The notes beneath the pieces are model-generated. The model ran no database searches. It was not told where the DNA came from and saw only the letters and a list, made by a program, of their open reading frames with translations. Shown piece by piece: positions 42,765 to 53,463 of a DNA stretch of 64,000 bases; within the stretch, counting starts at the first letter, position 1, and every line of letters starts with the position of its first letter. This stretch comes from Stackebrandtia albiflava (GTDB lineage: Bacteria > Actinomycetota > Actinomycetes > Mycobacteriales > Micromonosporaceae), in assembly GCF_007994225.1 (NCBI RefSeq), contig NZ_VLLL01000006.1:1302001-1366000 (forward strand), written 5' to 3'. The translations under genes and the position numbers were made by a program.

Positions 42765-45700
42765 GTGAGCACACCGATCGTCAGCGTGATCATCCCGGTG
42801 TACAACGTGATGCCGTGGCTGACCGAGTGTGTTCAGTCGGTCCTCGACCAGACCATCGGCGCCTCCGCCGTCGAGATCGTCGCCGTCGACGACGGGTCCA
42901 CCGACGGCAGCGGCCCCGAACTCGACCGGCTCGCCGCACAGGCCGCGAACCTGCGGGTCACGCACCTCCCCGGCAACTCCGGCGGCCCGGGACTGCCGTG
43001 CAACATCGGCGTCGCCCAGGCCACCGGCCGCTACCTGTTCTTCCTCGGTGGTGACGACTACCTCGGCACGGAGGCCCTGGCACGGATGGTCGCCATGGCC
43101 GAACGCGCCGGCTCCGACATCGTGCTCGGCCGCACCGCCCCCGTACCGGGCTACGGCACGCGGAGCCACCAACGCATCTGGACCCGCAACCGGCCCCGCG
43201 CGGACCTCTTCACCACCCGCGTGTACGACTCCCTGGGCCAGATCAAACTCTTCCGCCGGGACTTCTTCACCGGCCTGAACCGCCCGTTCGAGGTCGGCCG
43301 CCGACTCGCGTCCGACCAGCCGGTGGTCGCCTACGCCTACCTGCACGCCGACGTCATCTCGATCGTCGCCGACTACGACTGCTACTACATCCGGGACCGC
43401 CGCGACGGCACCAACGCCACCGCCCGGCCCGACGACCCCGTCGAGTTCATCGCCCACGTCGACGGGATCTGCCGGATGCTCGCCGACCACATCCCGCCCG
43501 GCCGCGACCGTGACCACCTCGTCGAACGGCACGTCCGCAACGAGGTCCTGAAGTGGGCGGTGGGCCGGTGCTGGGACGATCCCGACACCGACCGGCCCGC
43601 GCTCCTGACCGCCGCCGGAGACTTCCTGCGGGACTGGCTCACGCCCGGCGTCGTCGACGAACTGACGCCGCTCTACCGCGTCATGGCCGACCGGGTCCTC
43701 GCCGCCGACGAGGCCCGGCTCACCCGGGTCATCCGGTTCCAACAGTCGGACGCGCCCCGCCGCGCGATCGTCGAGGGCGATCGGGTCTACGTCGACCTGC
43801 CACTCTTCGGCGACCCCGAGGCGGGCGTCCCCGACCGGTACTACGACGTCACCGAACGGCTCACCGTCCGGCACCGCGTGGACGGCTGCGAATGGCGGGG
43901 ATCCCGCGTCACCCTCACCGGCGCCGCCTGGACACCGCAACTGCCGGGCGAACCACATCGGACGTACCTGGTGCTGCGGGAACGCGACACCGGAGCCGAA
44001 CACCGCATCCCGGCACGACCGGGCGAGGCCATCGGCCACGGGGACGAACCCGACGGTGCGGCCTTCCGGGTCGAATGCGACCTGTCGACGGCCGCCGACG
44101 GCGGCCCCCTCCCGGACGGCCGCTGGGACCTGCTGGTGGCCGTCGAGTTCGCGGGCGGCACCCGTGACCACCGCATCGGCGCCGTCCACGGCGACGGCTA
44201 CGACCTTGCGACCAGTCGCCGGGTCGTGGACCTGCCCGGCCGCGACCCGGCGCTGGTGACCGCCCACACCACCAGATTCGGCAACCTGACGTTGCGACTG
44301 GAGTCGCGTCCGGGCGCCTCCCGCCGCACCGCGCTGCTCACCGAGTCGATCCGGGCCGGTTCCCGGCTCCGGTTGAAGGTGCGGGCCGGACTGGCGGACT
44401 GGCCGACCCCGCTGACCGCCGCACTGTGCCTGCGACGCGGTACCGACGTCCGGCGTGTCCCCGCCCGGTCGCAAGCCACCGTCGACGGTCTCGACGTCAC
44501 CGGCACCCTGGCCTGGCCTGGGACGGGATGGCTCCGCGCCGCGTGGACCGTCGTGTTGCGACTCGACTGGCCCGGCGGCGGAATGGACCTACCCGTGGCG
44601 TCACCCCGGGGCCGTACCGCCGGATTCCCCGCCCGGCCACCACTGCGGCGGATCCTGCGAAGGATCGCGGGGGCCGCCCGCCGCGCCGTCGCCACCACCG
44701 CCACGCCGGTCGCGGTGACCCGCGCCGAGACCCGGCCGGGCGGCCGGGGCACCGTAGTCATGCTCGTCGACAACGCCGTCGTCAGTGACTCGCGTGTGCA
44801 GAAGACCGCCCGCTCGGCCGCCGAGAACGGCTGGGACGTGACCCTGCTGGGGCGGTCACCCGACAAGCGTCCCCGGACGTGGCGGATCGGCGGCGCGAGG
44901 GTGCGGCTCATCCCCATGAGGTCGCCGTTGCGGTTGCGGCCCGCGCAGTTCCGCAAGGACTGGCTGCACCGCCCGCTGGCCTACCCGGCCGGCCGTACCA
45001 GCGCGTGGCGGGTCCAGAAGGCGAAGGCCCGCCGGGCCGACCTGGACACCCGGTTGGCCGCGTGGCGGGTCCGCACCGCGCCTGACGGTCCCGGCCCCCT
45101 CGACAGGTTGACACTGCTGGGATGGCGGTTCGCCAGCGCCTCCGCGAAACTGTCCCGCCGCTGGGTGGCGTTGCGGGAACGGCAGACCACCGCCGCCAAG
45201 CGCGACGCCGGACGCGGCGACCTCCGTGGCCGGGCCGCGTACGCGCGACTGTGGGGCCGGTTCGGTGGCGCACGCGCCTGGCGACACCTCGACCCCTCGT
45301 TGTGGGACTACGAACTGGCCTTCGGCCCCGTCGTCGACGCGCTCCGTCCCGACATCGTCCACGCCAACGACTTCCGCATGCTCGGCGTCGGGGCCCGCGC
45401 CGTGTTGCGTGCCCGCGCCGCCGGACGCCCGACCCGCCTGGTGTGGGACGCCCACGAGTACCTGCCCGGTATCAAACCCTGGCGGGACGATCCACGGTGG
45501 CTGCCCGCCATGACCGCACACGAGACCGAACACGCCCGGTACGCCGACGCCGTCGTCACCGTCTCCGACGAACTGGCCAGCCTGCTCCGCAGGCGCCACG
45601 GGCTCACCCGCACGCCCGCCGTCGTCCTGAACGCCCCCGACGTCGACGCCGCACCGCCAGCCGGGGCCCGGCCCGACCTCCGCGCCTCCTGCGGCCTGGG

Positions 45701-46352
45701 GCCCGACACCCCACTGGTCGTATACAGCGGCAGTGCCGCGCCGCAACGCGGCCTCGACGTCATGATCGAGGGACTGCCCGCGCTGCCGGGCGTCCACGTC
45801 GCCCTGGTGGTCAACCGCCCGGAGTCGCCCTACGTGGCCGGGCTGCTGGCGACCGCCGCCGACCTCGGGGTCGCCTCCCGCGTGCACGTCCTGCCGTACG
45901 TGCCGCACGAGAACGTCGTCGACTTCCTGTCCGCCGCCGACGCCGGGGTCATCCCCATCCACCACTGGCCCAACCACGAGATAGCACTCATCACCAAGTA
46001 CTTCGAGTACGCCCACGCCGGGCTGCCCATCGTGGTGTCGGACGTACGCGCGATGGCCGACACGACACTGCGCACCGGAATCGGTGAGGTGTTCGTCGCC
46101 GGCGACGCCGACGACTACGTGAGAGCCCTCAAATCCGTCCTCGCCGACCCCGGACGCTACCGCCGGGCGTACGACCCGGCCCTACTCGAACAGTGGACGT
46201 GGCGGCGACAGGCCGCCATCCTCGACGAGGTGTACCGCCGCCTGTCGCCCGCCCCGGCGGCACCACAGACCGACCCGCGACGTCCGCACCGGCCCGACCC
46301 GGCGAACCGGACGGAACCGGGCGACCGGACCAGTCGAAGCACCGTCACCTGA
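42765..46352 (+). CDS. Bifunctional GT2-GT4 fusion glycosyltransferase
   Basis: A 1195-residue protein with two glycosyltransferase domains. N-terminal GT2 (GT-A fold, residues ~5-230): VSVIIPVYNVMPWLTECVQS, nucleotide-binding VDDGSTDGSG and FLGGDDYL in place of DxD. The middle (about 330-660) is a beta-rich segment without catalytic motifs. The C-terminal GT4-like (GT-B) domain runs from about 660: VMLVDNAVVSDSRVQKTARS, WDAHEYLPG, VYSGSAAPQRGLDVMIEGL, and EIALITKYFEYAHAGLPIVV with the donor-binding Glu region. It probably adds two sugars in succession to a surface polysaccharide or teichoic-type polymer. Starts at a leaderless GTG; the sugar-dehydrogenase gene follows after 9 bases. Confidence 0.82.
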   Translation: MSTPIVSVIIPVYNVMPWLTECVQSVLDQTIGASAVEIVAVDDGSTDGSGPELDRLAAQAANLRVTHLPGNSGGPGLPCNIGVAQATGRYLFFLGGDDYLGTEALARMVAMAERAGSDIVLGRTAPVPGYGTRSHQRIWTRNRPRADLFTTRVYDSLGQIKLFRRDFFTGLNRPFEVGRRLASDQPVVAYAYLHADVISIVADYDCYYIRDRRDGTNATARPDDPVEFIAHVDGICRMLADHIPPGRDRDHLVERHVRNEVLKWAVGRCWDDPDTDRPALLTAAGDFLRDWLTPGVVDELTPLYRVMADRVLAADEARLTRVIRFQQSDAPRRAIVEGDRVYVDLPLFGDPEAGVPDRYYDVTERLTVRHRVDGCEWRGSRVTLTGAAWTPQLPGEPHRTYLVLRERDTGAEHRIPARPGEAIGHGDEPDGAAFRVECDLSTAADGGPLPDGRWDLLVAVEFAGGTRDHRIGAVHGDGYDLATSRRVVDLPGRDPALVTAHTTRFGNLTLRLESRPGASRRTALLTESIRAGSRLRLKVRAGLADWPTPLTAALCLRRGTDVRRVPARSQATVDGLDVTGTLAWPGTGWLRAAWTVVLRLDWPGGGMDLPVASPRGRTAGFPARPPLRRILRRIAGAARRAVATTATPVAVTRAETRPGGRGTVVMLVDNAVVSDSRVQKTARSAAENGWDVTLLGRSPDKRPRTWRIGGARVRLIPMRSPLRLRPAQFRKDWLHRPLAYPAGRTSAWRVQKAKARRADLDTRLAAWRVRTAPDGPGPLDRLTLLGWRFASASAKLSRRWVALRERQTTAAKRDAGRGDLRGRAAYARLWGRFGGARAWRHLDPSLWDYELAFGPVVDALRPDIVHANDFRMLGVGARAVLRARAAGRPTRLVWDAHEYLPGIKPWRDDPRWLPAMTAHETEHARYADAVVTVSDELASLLRRRHGLTRTPAVVLNAPDVDAAPPAGARPDLRASCGLGPDTPLVVYSGSAAPQRGLDVMIEGLPALPGVHVALVVNRPESPYVAGLLATAADLGVASRVHVLPYVPHENVVDFLSAADAGVIPIHHWPNHEIALITKYFEYAHAGLPIVVSDVRAMADTTLRTGIGEVFVAGDADDYVRALKSVLADPGRYRRAYDPALLEQWTWRRQAAILDEVYRRLSPAPAAPQTDPRRPHRPDPANRTEPGDRTSRSTVT

Positions 46353-46361
46353 GGAGCCGCC

Positions 46362-47669
46362 ATGCGCGTCTGCGTCGTCGGATTGGGGAAGATCGGACTG
46401 CCGTTGGCCGCGCAGTTCGCCACCAGGGGCCACCGGGTGTCCGGCGCCGACATCGACCCCCGGGTCGTGAAGGCCGTCAACTCCGGCGGCGTGCCGTTCC
46501 CGGGGGAGACCGGACTGGCCGACGCGGTGTCGGCGGCGTCGTCGGCGGGGCTGCTCACCGCCACCACCGACGTCGCCGAGGCGGTCGCCGAGGCCGAGAC
46601 GACCGTGGTGGTGGTGCCGTTGTTCGTCACCGACGACGGAACCCCCGACTTCACCACGATGGACGCAGCCACCGCCTCCGTCGCCGCCGGGTTGCGGCCG
46701 GGTTCCCTCGTCAGCTACGAGACCACCCTGCCGGTCGGTACCACCCGGAACCGGTTGGCACCGGCACTGGAGGAGGGGTCCGGTCTGGTCTGCGGGCGGG
46801 ACTTCCACCTGGCGTTCAGCCCCGAGCGCGTGTTCACCGGCCGGGTCTTCACCGACCTTCGCCGATACCCGAAACTGGTCGGCGGCTTCGACGAGGAGTC
46901 GGCGTCGCGGGCCGTCGCGTTCTACTCGGCCGTACTGGAGTTCGACCACCGCCCCGAACTGACCAGGCCCAACGGGGTGTGGAACCTCGGCACCGCCGAG
47001 GCCGCCGAGTTCGCGAAACTCGCCGAGACCACCTACCGCGACGTCAACATCGGACTCGCCAACCAGTTCGCCAGATACGCCGACTCGATCGGCGTCGACG
47101 TGTACGACGTCATCGCGGCCTGCAACACCCAGCCGTACAGCCACATCCACCGGCCGGGGATCGCCGTCGGCGGACACTGCATCCCGGTGTACCCGCAGCT
47201 CTACCTGTGGAACGACCCCGACGCCACCGTGGTGGCCGCCGCGCGCGCCGCCAACGCCACCATGCCCGACTACGCCGTCGCGGCGCTCGCCTCCGCGTAC
47301 GGCGACCTGCGGGAGGCGAGCGTCCTGGTACTGGGCGCCGCGTACCGGGGCGGCGTGAAGGAGACCGCCTACTCGGGCGTGTTCCCGCTCGTGGACCGGC
47401 TCACCGAACTCGGCGCCCGCCCCGTGGTCTCCGACCCGCTGTACGACCCGGACGAACTGTCCGCGCTGCGCCTGCCGCCCTACCGCCGGGAACCGGTGGA
47501 CGCCATCATCGTCCACACCGACCACGCCCGGTACCGGCACCTGGCGGCGGCGGACTGGCCCGGAGTCAAGGTGCTGATAGACGGCCGCCGCATCACCGAC
47601 CCGCAACGGTGGACCGGTGTGCGGCGGCTCGTCATCGGTGACGGCGCCATGGCCGAACAACCGGACTGA
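46362..47669 (+). CDS. Nucleotide-sugar 6-dehydrogenase (WecC/WbpA-like)
   Basis: A 435-residue UDP-glucose/GDP-mannose dehydrogenase family enzyme: Rossmann start RVCVVGLGKIGLPLAAQFA; ETTLPVGTTR; FSPERVFTGRV; KLAETTYRDVNIGLANQFA; the catalytic Cys in GIAVGGHCIPVYPQL; and the C-terminal nucleotide-binding VLVLGAAYRGGVKETAYS. The GGHCIPVYP form is that of enzymes oxidising UDP-N-acetylhexosamines to uronates (WbpA, WecC) rather than plain UDP-glucose. This would supply the substrate for the Gfo/Idh and DegT enzymes encoded upstream. Confidence 0.9.
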   Translation: MRVCVVGLGKIGLPLAAQFATRGHRVSGADIDPRVVKAVNSGGVPFPGETGLADAVSAASSAGLLTATTDVAEAVAEAETTVVVVPLFVTDDGTPDFTTMDAATASVAAGLRPGSLVSYETTLPVGTTRNRLAPALEEGSGLVCGRDFHLAFSPERVFTGRVFTDLRRYPKLVGGFDEESASRAVAFYSAVLEFDHRPELTRPNGVWNLGTAEAAEFAKLAETTYRDVNIGLANQFARYADSIGVDVYDVIAACNTQPYSHIHRPGIAVGGHCIPVYPQLYLWNDPDATVVAAARAANATMPDYAVAALASAYGDLREASVLVLGAAYRGGVKETAYSGVFPLVDRLTELGARPVVSDPLYDPDELSALRLPPYRREPVDAIIVHTDHARYRHLAAADWPGVKVLIDGRRITDPQRWTGVRRLVIGDGAMAEQPD

Positions 47670-47723
47670 CGCGCCCGCACGACCGGGTGCCGACCCGCCG
47701 AGACGACCACGGCGCGGCCGGAC

Positions 47724-49385
47724 TCACAGGCCCAACGCCGCCGACACCTCGGTCCGCAACGCCTGCAACGCCGCGGCGGCGCGTTCCCGGGCCGCCGGGA
47801 CGTCGTCCTCGGCGACGGGCTCCACGACCTCCAGGTACGCCTTCAGCTTCGGTTCGGTACCCGAGGGCCGCACCACGACACGGCAGGACGCCGTCCGTAG
47901 CGTCACCACGTCGGCGTCCGGCGCCAGGTCGTCGTACTCCGTGACCGGTTCGTCCAGCAGGGTCGCCGGGACGTCGGCGCGCAACCGGGCCATGGCGTCG
48001 GTGATCTCCCGCAGATCCTCCACCCGCACCGAGAGCTGATCGGTGCGGTACACCCCGAACTCCCGGGCGAGCTCGTCCAGCCGGTCGGAGAGACTCGACA
48101 GCGCCGCCTTCAACCCGGCGGCCAGTTCGCACGTCAACAACGCCGCCGACACGCCGTCCTTGTCGCGCACCGCGTCCGGTGCGACGCAGTAGCCGATGGC
48201 CTCCTCATAACCGAACGCCAGGTCCTCGTCTGCGCGCACGATCCACTTGAACCCGGTCAATGTCTCGCGGTACTCCACCCCCCGGGCCTCGCACATCGCC
48301 CGCAGCATCTGAGAGGACACGATGGTGGTGGCGTAGACGCCGCGCCTGCCGCGCCGGATCAGGTGGTCCGCCAACAGGACGCCCAGCTCGTCGCCCCGCA
48401 ACGCCCGCCAACCGGACGCGTCGGGCACCGCCACGGCGCACCGGTCGGCGTCGGGGTCCAACGCGATCGCCAGATCCGCGTCCGACCGGTCCGCCAGCCC
48501 GACCAGTAGGTCCATCGCCCCCGGCTCCTCCGGGTTGGGGAACGCCACCGTCGGGAACGCCGGGTCCGGGGCCGCCTGCTCGGGCACCAGTGACGGCGGC
48601 GCGAAACCCGCCCGTTCCATCGCCGCCACCAGTACCTCGCCCCCGACGCCGTGCATCGGCGTGGCGACGACCGTCAACTCCTTGGGATCGTCCCGGTCGA
48701 TCACCGACGCGACCGCCGACAGGTACTCCGCCACGATGGAGTCGTCCAACACCGTGCCGGGATCACCCAGCGGTATGTCGGCGAGCGGTCCGAGACCGGC
48801 GATCGCCGCCTCGATCTCGGTGTCCACCGGGGAGACGATCTGTGCCCCCGCGCCCGACGCGCCGCCGAGCTCCTTACCGAGGTAGACCTTGTAACCGTTG
48901 TCGGCGGGCGGATTGTGGCTGGCGGTGACCATCACCCCGGCGACCGCGCCCAGGTGCCGCACCGCGAACGCCAGCACCGGTGTCGGCAACGGCCGGGGCA
49001 GCACCAGGGCGTCACGGCCGGTACCGGTGACGACGCGCGCCGTCTCATCCGCGAACTCCGCCGAACCGTTCCGGGCGTCGTAACCGACGACGACCGGGCC
49101 GCTGACGCCCTGCCGGTGCAGCCACGCCGACAGGCCCGCCGCCGCGGCCCGCACCACCGCGCGGTTCATCCCGTTGGGGCCGGCGCGGACCGGCCCGCGC
49201 AACCCGGCCGTACCGAACACGAGTCGCCCCGCGAACCGGTCCGCCAGTTCACCGTGGGACTCCGGCAGCCGGTCCAGGAGCCGGTACAACTCGTCCCGGG
49301 TGGCCGCGTCGGGATCGTCGGTGATCCACCGCAACGTCACGGCGCGCAGACTGTCCAAGGTGTCGGTCGTCATCGGATCTGCCAT
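47724..49385 (-). CDS. Phosphohexomutase (phosphoglucomutase/phosphomannomutase)
   Basis: A 553-residue alpha-D-phosphohexomutase. The phosphoserine loop is MVTASHNPPADNGYKVY; the metal-binding loop is ALDPDADRCAVAVP; the sugar-specificity loop GYEEAIGYCVAP (GEESGH-type position, here with Glu-Glu); the phosphate-binding C-terminal loop RPSGTEPKLKAY. It interconverts hexose 1- and 6-phosphates and so feeds nucleotide-sugar synthesis. The AAAGGA site supports ATG 49385. Convergent with the sugar dehydrogenase. Confidence 0.92.
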   Translation of the reverse strand: MADPMTTDTLDSLRAVTLRWITDDPDAATRDELYRLLDRLPESHGELADRFAGRLVFGTAGLRGPVRAGPNGMNRAVVRAAAAGLSAWLHRQGVSGPVVVGYDARNGSAEFADETARVVTGTGRDALVLPRPLPTPVLAFAVRHLGAVAGVMVTASHNPPADNGYKVYLGKELGGASGAGAQIVSPVDTEIEAAIAGLGPLADIPLGDPGTVLDDSIVAEYLSAVASVIDRDDPKELTVVATPMHGVGGEVLVAAMERAGFAPPSLVPEQAAPDPAFPTVAFPNPEEPGAMDLLVGLADRSDADLAIALDPDADRCAVAVPDASGWRALRGDELGVLLADHLIRRGRRGVYATTIVSSQMLRAMCEARGVEYRETLTGFKWIVRADEDLAFGYEEAIGYCVAPDAVRDKDGVSAALLTCELAAGLKAALSSLSDRLDELAREFGVYRTDQLSVRVEDLREITDAMARLRADVPATLLDEPVTEYDDLAPDADVVTLRTASCRVVVRPSGTEPKLKAYLEVVEPVAEDDVPAARERAAAALQALRTEVSAALGL

Positions 49386-49436
49386 GGCTGCGATCCTTTC
49401 ACAACCGGCTCTCGGAACCGGTACACCCGGAGCGTT

Positions 49437-51140
49437 TCAGGCGGTCAACTCGTACGTCGCCACCGCGTGTTCGTAGATCGCCAGGCTGTCGGCGAACAGC
49501 TCCTCCGGCACCGACATGTACACGTGGTAGTTGTGAGTGTCGGTGTGGACGATCAACCAGATCGCGTGACGGGGCTGCTCGTCGTTGGCGCGGATCCCCT
49601 TGTACTCCAACTGGTAGCCGTCGACACCGGCCAGTTGTGCGGGTTCCAGCGAGATCCGTTCGAACGACCCCTTCACGAAGTTGCGGCCGTCGTTCTTGAA
49701 CCCCTTCTCCGCGTTCTCCAGGACCTTCTGCGGGTCGCCCTCCTTGGGGGGCACGTTCAACCGCAGCCACCGGTCCTCGTTGTCCGGATCGACGACGTCG
49801 ACATAGGTCTCGCCGCCCTTGACGATGTCCCATCCCTTGGGGATCTCCACCGTGAACCGGCCGTCGGGGTCGGCGTACACCTCGGTCTCGAAGGGAGGTG
49901 GTTCCTCCTCGGAGTCGCCGGTGGACGTGATCGGTGGTGGCGTCTCCTCCTCACCGGAGGACAACACGACGATCAGGGTGACGACCATCGCCAGCACGAC
50001 GGCACCGATCCCCCCGGCCAGCAGCAACGGCGTCCGGTTGGGCTTCGTCGTGGCGGCCGGAGTCTCCCGGTACCCGTCGGGCGCGGTAGGGAAACCGGGC
50101 GGTGGCGCCGCGAACGCCGACGTCGGCGACGGCCCCACGGGCGGACCGGCCGGACCCGCCGGCGAGGTCACCGGCGGCGGCATCGGGATGCCGGAGATGG
50201 GGCCACCGGAGGTCGGGGGTGAGGCGGGCGACTGCGGACCGTCACCGGCGAGCGGACCGGCCAGCAACGCCGTCAGCGTGTTGCGCACGTGCGCCAGATC
50301 GACCCGGCGTTTCGGGTCCTTCTCCAACAGGCCCGCCAGGAGCGGACCGAGCGGACCGGCGTTGCGGGGCGCCTCCGGCGGATCGTGGACGACGGCGTGC
50401 ATGGTCGCCGAGGTCTCGCCGCGTTCGAACGGCGGTCGGCCCTCCAGCGCGGCGTACATCGTCACACCCAGCGAGAACACGTCACTGGCGGGCTCGGCCG
50501 GGCCACCCACCGCACGTTCCGGCGCGATGTAGTGCGCCGAGCCCAGGACCATGCCCGGGGCGGTGTGCCCGGTGCCGGCGGAACCGGCCGCGGCACCGAA
50601 GTCCGACAGGACGCACCGGCCGTCACCGCTGATGAGCACGTTGCCGGGTTTGATGTCGCGGTGCAGGATGCCGGCCTCGTGCGCGGCCTCCAACGCACCG
50701 GTCAGGGCCAGACCGATCTTGGCGACCACCCGGGGAGGCATCGGACCGTCGCCGCCGATGATCTCGGCGAGACTGCGGGCCTGAAGCAGCTCCATCACGA
50801 TCCACGGCAGGCCGTTCTCGGTGATGACGTCGAACACCCGCACCACCGAGGCGTGCGACAGGCGTGCCGCGGCCTGCGCCTCACGGAGGGTGCGCTGACA
50901 CAGTTGGTCGCGTTCCTCCGGGGACAGGCCGGGCGGCAGGATCACCTCCTTGACGGCGACGTCCCGGCGGAGCAGCCGGTCGTGGGCACGCCACACGGTG
51001 CCGTGGCCGCCGTCGCCGATGCGGGCGGTCAGCTCGTATCTGCTGGCCAGGACGGTGGACTGGGCTTGTGGTCCGGTCGCAGGGCCGGTGTGGAAGTGGG
51101 GCCGCTCATCGGCTTGCGGACCGGGGGGCGGGTAAGTCAC
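49437..51140 (-). CDS. Receptor-type serine/threonine protein kinase
   Basis: A 567-residue PknB-like kinase. Gly-loop IGDGGHGTVWRAHD; ATP-binding Lys in DVAVKEVILP; catalytic HRDIKPGNVL; DFG in LSDFGAAAG; APE in YIAPERAV. A Pro/Gly/Ser-rich juxtamembrane linker (~300-365), one TM helix at about 371-392, then an extracellular domain of ~170 residues beginning after a Glu/Pro/Thr-rich linker (FTVEIPKGWDIVKGGETYVD ... YHVYMSVPEELFADS). The extracellular part is not PASTA repeats; it resembles PsbP/LpqN-like small domains. GTG start with AAGGAGG. No adjacent phosphatase or FHA gene. Confidence 0.9.
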   Translation of the reverse strand: MTYPPPGPQADERPHFHTGPATGPQAQSTVLASRYELTARIGDGGHGTVWRAHDRLLRRDVAVKEVILPPGLSPEERDQLCQRTLREAQAAARLSHASVVRVFDVITENGLPWIVMELLQARSLAEIIGGDGPMPPRVVAKIGLALTGALEAAHEAGILHRDIKPGNVLISGDGRCVLSDFGAAAGSAGTGHTAPGMVLGSAHYIAPERAVGGPAEPASDVFSLGVTMYAALEGRPPFERGETSATMHAVVHDPPEAPRNAGPLGPLLAGLLEKDPKRRVDLAHVRNTLTALLAGPLAGDGPQSPASPPTSGGPISGIPMPPPVTSPAGPAGPPVGPSPTSAFAAPPPGFPTAPDGYRETPAATTKPNRTPLLLAGGIGAVVLAMVVTLIVVLSSGEEETPPPITSTGDSEEEPPPFETEVYADPDGRFTVEIPKGWDIVKGGETYVDVVDPDNEDRWLRLNVPPKEGDPQKVLENAEKGFKNDGRNFVKGSFERISLEPAQLAGVDGYQLEYKGIRANDEQPRHAIWLIVHTDTHNYHVYMSVPEELFADSLAIYEHAVATYELTA

Positions 51141-51428
51141 GGGGGCGCCTCCTTACGGACATAAGTGTGGCCTGCTTTCGCCACTCCGGCGCATCCAGGT
51201 CGCCCCCATCACGGTGAGTGGAGTCGCGGCTACCTGTCAAGGTTCCGGCTGATTTCCGATCCGGCCCCCGTTGCTGTCGCCTCGCCCTCGGACGGCCTTC
51301 CGGGGGCGTGTGGGTGGCGTGCGGCCGTACGGCGTCACACGTCCACGGTTGTCCACAACCGCCGGGTTGTCCACAGGCGCGCGTCCACCGGCTCGACAGG
51401 GTCCGGATTCTCGTTCTACGCTCAAGCC
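51141..51428 (+). promoter_or_regulatory. Intergenic region with promoter cassette B (twin DnaA-box-like 9-mers)
   Basis: TTGTCCACA occurs twice, at 51349-51357 and 51367-51375 (starts 18 bp apart). TACGCT at 51417-51422 is followed by six bases and ATG at 51429, which lies 54 bases after the second box. The downstream sequence ATGGGGTGGAGGATGGCGGC matches cassette A at 42572 with a 2-base indel. The frame from 51429 runs without a stop into the mutase gene, so it is probably not an independent gene. 51141-51340 shows nothing recognisable. Confidence 0.55.
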
Positions 51429-51542
51429 ATGGGGTGGAGGATGGCGGCCCCCGCACCGCGGGTGACCGGGCCGTCCGCCCCGGCGCCCCCGGACGGGTCA
51501 CCCGGCGGTGATGAGCGCGCCCCCTGTGATCCACAGCCTCTG

Positions 51543-51707
51543 AGAGGCTGTCCTCGGTCCTGCTGTTCTGCTGCGCGTCGCCCGGTCGGCGCCTCGCGGC
51601 GTTGTCGGAGGCCCTGCGTACAACACCGGTACGCAGCGCCTCCTCCGCCTTGCGAATGCACTCGACCGGACACCGCTCGCGACGAACGAGGACCGAGGAC
51701 AGCCTCT
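51543..51707. mobile_element. 165-bp imperfect palindrome with perfect 19-bp terminal inverted repeats (MITE-like)
   Basis: The left end AGAGGCTGTCCTCGGTCCT (51543-51561) is the exact reverse complement of 51689-51707. An inner pair is in register about the same centre (51625): GGAGGC-x-CTGCGTAC (51607-51621) with GTACGCAG-x-GCCTCC (51629-51643). The arms between are partly complementary, so the entire 165 bp is one imperfect palindrome. It has no coding capacity. Short, hairpin-forming elements with terminal inverted repeats are the hallmark of MITEs; no clear target-site duplication is visible. It ends exactly at the -10 of the mutase promoter. Confidence 0.65.
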
Positions 51708-51712
51708 AAGAT
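51707..51712 (+). promoter_or_regulatory. Leaderless -10 hexamer (TAAGAT) of the mutase gene
   Basis: TAAGAT, seven bases, ATG at 51720. Its first base is the last base of the 165-bp palindrome, so the -35 region lies inside the element. Confidence 0.5.
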
Positions 51713-51719
51713 CGGCGTC

Positions 51720-53300
<1,581 letters not shown>

Positions 53301-53463
53301 CGGCCACGCCCGCGTCTTCGGGAGTCGCGGACCGGGCGAGGCCGGTGCCCCGCCGGGGCCGCCTGCCGGTCGGTTAGATTGGCCTCGATCACTCCGGCAG
53401 GTGATCCGCCCCCGCCCACGTCGCCTGCCCGTTCGGCGACCCCTCTCCGTGGAAGTCATCACG

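Noticed and set aside
51349-51375. Twin TTGTCCACA boxes as a chromosome origin
   Set aside because: Only two boxes, no dnaA/dnaN nearby, no box cluster, and an equivalent pair lies at 42492-42518.
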